Assembly: GCA_038147495.1 (NCBI GenBank)
Contig: JAYQTT010000012.1
Location: 49,431-113,430, forward strand
Direction of reading: 5' to 3'
From: MED-G116 sp038147495
GTDB taxonomy: Bacteria > Pseudomonadota > Alphaproteobacteria > Puniceispirillales > Puniceispirillaceae
DNA length: 64,000 bases
Numbering within the stretch: the first letter of the stretch is position 1; the number at the start of each line of letters is the position of its first letter. Below are positions 61,530 to 64,000 of this stretch, piece after piece. The translations under genes were made by a program, and so were the position numbers. The notes under the pieces are model-generated. The model did no database searches. It was not told where the DNA came from and saw only the letters and a list, made by a program, of their open reading frames with translations.

Positions 61530-62458
61530 AGGCGCTTCAAAAACTCCTGTTCCCGCAACAACACATCTGGCTGCAAGAAGGTATTCTTACCCGTTTGGCT
61601 CGTCATCTCTGGCAATTCGCAAAGAACTGATATCCATTCTCGGTAACCAGTAACCGGCATCTTCATCATTTCGAATAAATTTGGATGCGATAAGGAATAA
61701 GATCCTTCACGCCATAGAGGCTCCATATCAAGGTATTCGGGAAAAGCCCCTTCGATGAAGTCAGGCTCCAAATTTACAAGATTTGCCTCAACACCAAGTC
61801 TTTTTGTCATAAACCCAACCCATTCGGCCAAACTGATTTCGGTGTCGGGTAGCGCCTCATAGATTAGCGCATCACAGATATCATATCGTGTTACGAGAGC
61901 GGATAGCGCCGCCGCCACATCATCCCGAAAGGCAATCCGGGGTTTGCAGGCAGCACCACCCGGTAGCATCAGACCCTTGCTGGTCAGAAGCCGGGTTGTA
62001 TAAAACTTAAATCTTTCTGAATGGTCATCAGCACCAAGGGTGATTGGCAAGCGGCAAATAATAACCTTTCTACCATGATGGTGGACCTTTTCCAAAAACG
62101 CCTCTGCCTCAATTTTTCGCCTGACATAGCTGTCTTCAAACAACAAGAACCGGCGCGCGCCAGTCTTGTACACATCAATCCACGCGGTGGAGATAAAAAT
62201 ATAGGGCGTTTCAGGCGTTAGACTCACTGCCGCCTCAACTGCCTTCACATCATATGCCATAAAGTCAAGGATGCAGTCGAAATGCATGTCACCAAGACAT
62301 TCGTAACTATCCTCACGCTCAGTTTTGATACTGTTCAATTGTGGATGGGGTGACGCCTCACGCCGCGATATGAGCGTGACCTGATGTCCGGATGCAAGCA
62401 GATTATCAACAACTTTTTTGCCGATAAACCTGGTGCCACCATAGATCAGAACTCGCAC
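61526..62458 (-). CDS. NAD-dependent sugar epimerase/reductase-like protein (extended SDR)
   Basis: A 310-residue extended SDR. The N-terminal motif VLIYGGTRFIGKKVVDNLLA has the GGTRFIG form seen in atypical members (RNA-binding CSP41-like and sugar-modifying types). A Tyr-x3-Lys pair is doubtful, with SYVRRKIEAEAF as the closest match. It probably modifies a nucleotide sugar. It starts with GTG 62458 directly after the stop of the ATP-grasp gene and overlaps the phosphatase start (ATGA). Confidence 0.8.
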   Translation of the reverse strand: MRVLIYGGTRFIGKKVVDNLLASGHQVTLISRREASPHPQLNSIKTEREDSYECLGDMHFDCILDFMAYDVKAVEAAVSLTPETPYIFISTAWIDVYKTGARRFLLFEDSYVRRKIEAEAFLEKVHHHGRKVIICRLPITLGADDHSERFKFYTTRLLTSKGLMLPGGAACKPRIAFRDDVAAALSALVTRYDICDALIYEALPDTEISLAEWVGFMTKRLGVEANLVNLEPDFIEGAFPEYLDMEPLWREGSYSLSHPNLFEMMKMPVTGYREWISVLCELPEMTSQTGKNTFLQPDVLLREQEFLKRL

Positions 62459-63409
62459 TCAATCAGCCTCAACAAATTCGTTGATCCAATGCCGTACAAG
62501 ACGGATATCAGGCACCGTGCTAAACCTGTTCTCTGCCGATATGCCCTCACAGAAGAACTTGAAAGGATCAAAGCCCGCCCTTATCACCATACAAAAAGTT
62601 GTCGAAATTCTAGGGTTGACCTCGAAGCAACGGACCCGTCCATCCGCACTTTTGATCAGTTGAACATTATAGCAACCCTGTGGATCCAAGTGACGATGAA
62701 TGTCTTCACAATAACGCTCAATTTCTGCATCTGAATGCATGGCAGCCACCGTGGTACTGCCGCGCTTTTCACGCGCATGAATTGGTAAAATGACCTGCAA
62801 TGACGAGTCAGCTGCGGCAACAATTTGAACCGTGTATTCCTTGCCAACAATACATTCTTGAACAAGCCAGCGTGATAAATCACCATCAAGAGCCTTGAGC
62901 AAAAAGGGTAGTTTTTCCCGAGTGGTGACGCGATAAATATCGCGCGACCCCCGACCCCATCTGGGTTTAACCAAAACCGGAAATTCAAGACCATCGGCAG
63001 ACTCGTCAGCCCGAACAGCACGCGGCACATCAAGACCGAGGGTGGAAAAGATGCGGTTCATCTGTAGCTTGTCAGTCATTTCTTCTACAAATGACGGCTT
63101 TGGCATAAATAGGCGTGTCGCACCAAGCATCTCTTTTGCACGCCAAATTTGAAACAACTCTTCATCCACCCCGGGCACCAGAAGATCAACCCCGAGTTGC
63201 CCACACAATTGCGAGAGCATCGGCACAAAATCTTCCGATGTTGCTGCTGGAATTTGAAATCTGTGTGTGGCAGGGATCGACGGTGAAATACGCTGCGGAT
63301 CCATATCGGCAAAGAACATCACATATTGATCCTGCAGATCACGATAAAGCGCTTCCTGTCCCGGGCTTCCACCAGCAGTGAAGAGGATCTTGAATCTGTT
63401 TTCAGACAT
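62459..63409 (-). CDS. ATP-grasp ligase (carbamoyl-phosphate-synthase-like)
   Basis: A 316-residue ATP-grasp protein. FKILFTAGGSPGQEALYRDL is the N-terminal substrate domain; FPVLVKPRWGRGSRDIY is the ATP-binding strand and loop; WLVQECIVGKEYTVQIV and CFEVNPRISTTF hold the metal and catalytic residues (E-x-N). Members in polysaccharide operons join amino or carboxyl groups to sugars or make peptide-like bonds. First gene of the tightly linked surface operon; the 246 bp upstream hold its promoter. Acceptor unknown. Confidence 0.82.
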   Translation of the reverse strand: MSENRFKILFTAGGSPGQEALYRDLQDQYVMFFADMDPQRISPSIPATHRFQIPAATSEDFVPMLSQLCGQLGVDLLVPGVDEELFQIWRAKEMLGATRLFMPKPSFVEEMTDKLQMNRIFSTLGLDVPRAVRADESADGLEFPVLVKPRWGRGSRDIYRVTTREKLPFLLKALDGDLSRWLVQECIVGKEYTVQIVAAADSSLQVILPIHAREKRGSTTVAAMHSDAEIERYCEDIHRHLDPQGCYNVQLIKSADGRVRCFEVNPRISTTFCMVIRAGFDPFKFFCEGISAENRFSTVPDIRLVRHWINEFVEAD

Positions 63410-63655
63410 GACCGATCAAACCTTCTGTTTTACAGATTGGGCTTTGAGTACACCGAAGATGGGCGAGAGATCAAAGGGAACGAAATAGTCAGAATCATGC
63501 TCTTTTAAACATCCAACAGATATAGTGATCAACACCAGATCTCCTGCAGGAACGTTAAGCTAAACACTTACAACCTCTCTAACCATGGTAATCAACTCTT
63601 TGAATTATATGGTGCGGCATAACCTCAATGTATTTCACCGCCTGTTTATACTTTT

Positions 63656-64000
63656 TCAGTTCAATGTCAGATCTGATGCGTTTGACATTATATCCACAAT
63701 TGCCTCTGCGCTTTTTGCCACTTTGCGAAATGGCAAATCAGCCGCCAATGGATCATTTGTCGACAAACTGTTATCGGGATCCAAATAAATAGGCCTCACC
63801 CCGGCTAGAATGCCAGAAAGAACGACGGATGACCCCCGATAACAAATGAAAGATGCAGCGCTCAGATCATTTTCCAGTTCATCATTGGATAGACTAAAAT
63901 TCGCCGGTAATTTGCCCAATCTCTTTTTAACCGTATCTCTGTCAAGGACGGGGTGAAGGCGCAAACAAACTGCCTGTCCGGTGCCAATTTTGCCGCTCTT
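63656..64000 (-). CDS. Partial surface-carbohydrate biosynthesis protein (cut by window edge)
   Basis: The open frame runs through the window's right edge. The visible 114 residues are the C-terminus of a larger protein: VCLRLHPVLDRDTVKKRLGK, then FSLSNDELENDLSAASFICYRGSSVVLSGILAGVRPIYLDPD, which resembles the nucleotide-sugar-binding end of GT-B glycosyltransferases (a conserved His-Pro, then SSVVLSGILAG and an acidic turn). It probably belongs to the same surface-polysaccharide locus. The N-terminus and full identity lie outside. Confidence 0.6.
   Translation of the reverse strand, partial: KSGKIGTGQAVCLRLHPVLDRDTVKKRLGKLPANFSLSNDELENDLSAASFICYRGSSVVLSGILAGVRPIYLDPDNSLSTNDPLAADLPFRKVAKSAEAIVDIMSNASDLTLN

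Overview
The window looks like a chromosomal segment of a marine alphaproteobacterium of the kind that feeds on small organic sulfur and nitrogen compounds. A SAR116/Puniceispirillum-like or Roseobacter-like cell is my inference. The evidence is a Fur-type regulator without structural cysteines, a short Psd ending its pro-domain at FGS, a TRAP transporter, a 2,3-dihydroxypropane-1-sulfonate (DHPS) gene set, three MttB-superfamily methyltransferases, and two dimethylglycine-dehydrogenase-like enzymes. I see no phage, insertion sequence, CRISPR or replication origin. One tRNA gene, tRNA-Arg(CCU), is present.

Layout. 0-17 kb is mostly housekeeping and transport: fur, a DMT exporter, psd-pssA, a CMD-family protein, a secreted repeat protein, bioY, an AzgA-type purine permease, thiamine pyrophosphokinase and a truncated HlyD remnant. 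It continues with trmL, a metallo-beta-lactamase-fold hydrolase, metY, an alpha/beta hydrolase and a fadJ-like beta-oxidation enzyme. 16.6-25.7 kb is one long minus-strand run: XRE-cupin regulator, two FAD/GcvT-domain demethylating dehydrogenases, an MttB homologue and an acyl-CoA dehydrogenase. 25.8-30 kb holds small proteins (DUF983, DksA-like, two tiny overlapping ORFs) and a GMC oxidoreductase coupled to a TerC protein. 30-37.7 kb is the clearest metabolic island: a divergent LacI regulator, two palindromic operators, a 64-residue membrane protein, a three-part TRAP transporter, and HpsN, HpsO and HpsP, which oxidise DHPS.

37.8-43.3 kb carries a LysR regulator, an HpaB-family flavin monooxygenase divergent from a SAF-domain oxidoreductase, and an iron-binding periplasmic protein behind a near-consensus Fur box. 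43.3-52.2 kb is a seven-gene minus-strand run without an obvious textbook pathway: dimethylargininase-like enzyme, two MttB homologues, 2OG-Fe dioxygenase-like protein, class III CoA-transferase, MmgE/PrpD protein and a tartrate/D-malate-type dehydrogenase. Together with the 18-25 kb operon it is my best candidate for an undescribed catabolic system, probably acting on N-methylated or betaine-like compounds.

52.3-64 kb has tRNA-Arg, a DEAD-box helicase with a repetitive basic tail, an acyl-CoA synthetase, and a tightly overlapping minus-strand operon. That operon encodes an ATP-grasp protein, a sugar epimerase/reductase, an inositol-phosphatase-family gene broken by a 4-bp duplication, a PIG-L deacetylase and two family-2 glycosyltransferases, and it runs directly into psuK-psuG. 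A surface-polysaccharide gene is cut by the window edge. All functional statements come from reading motifs and gene context; no database search was run.
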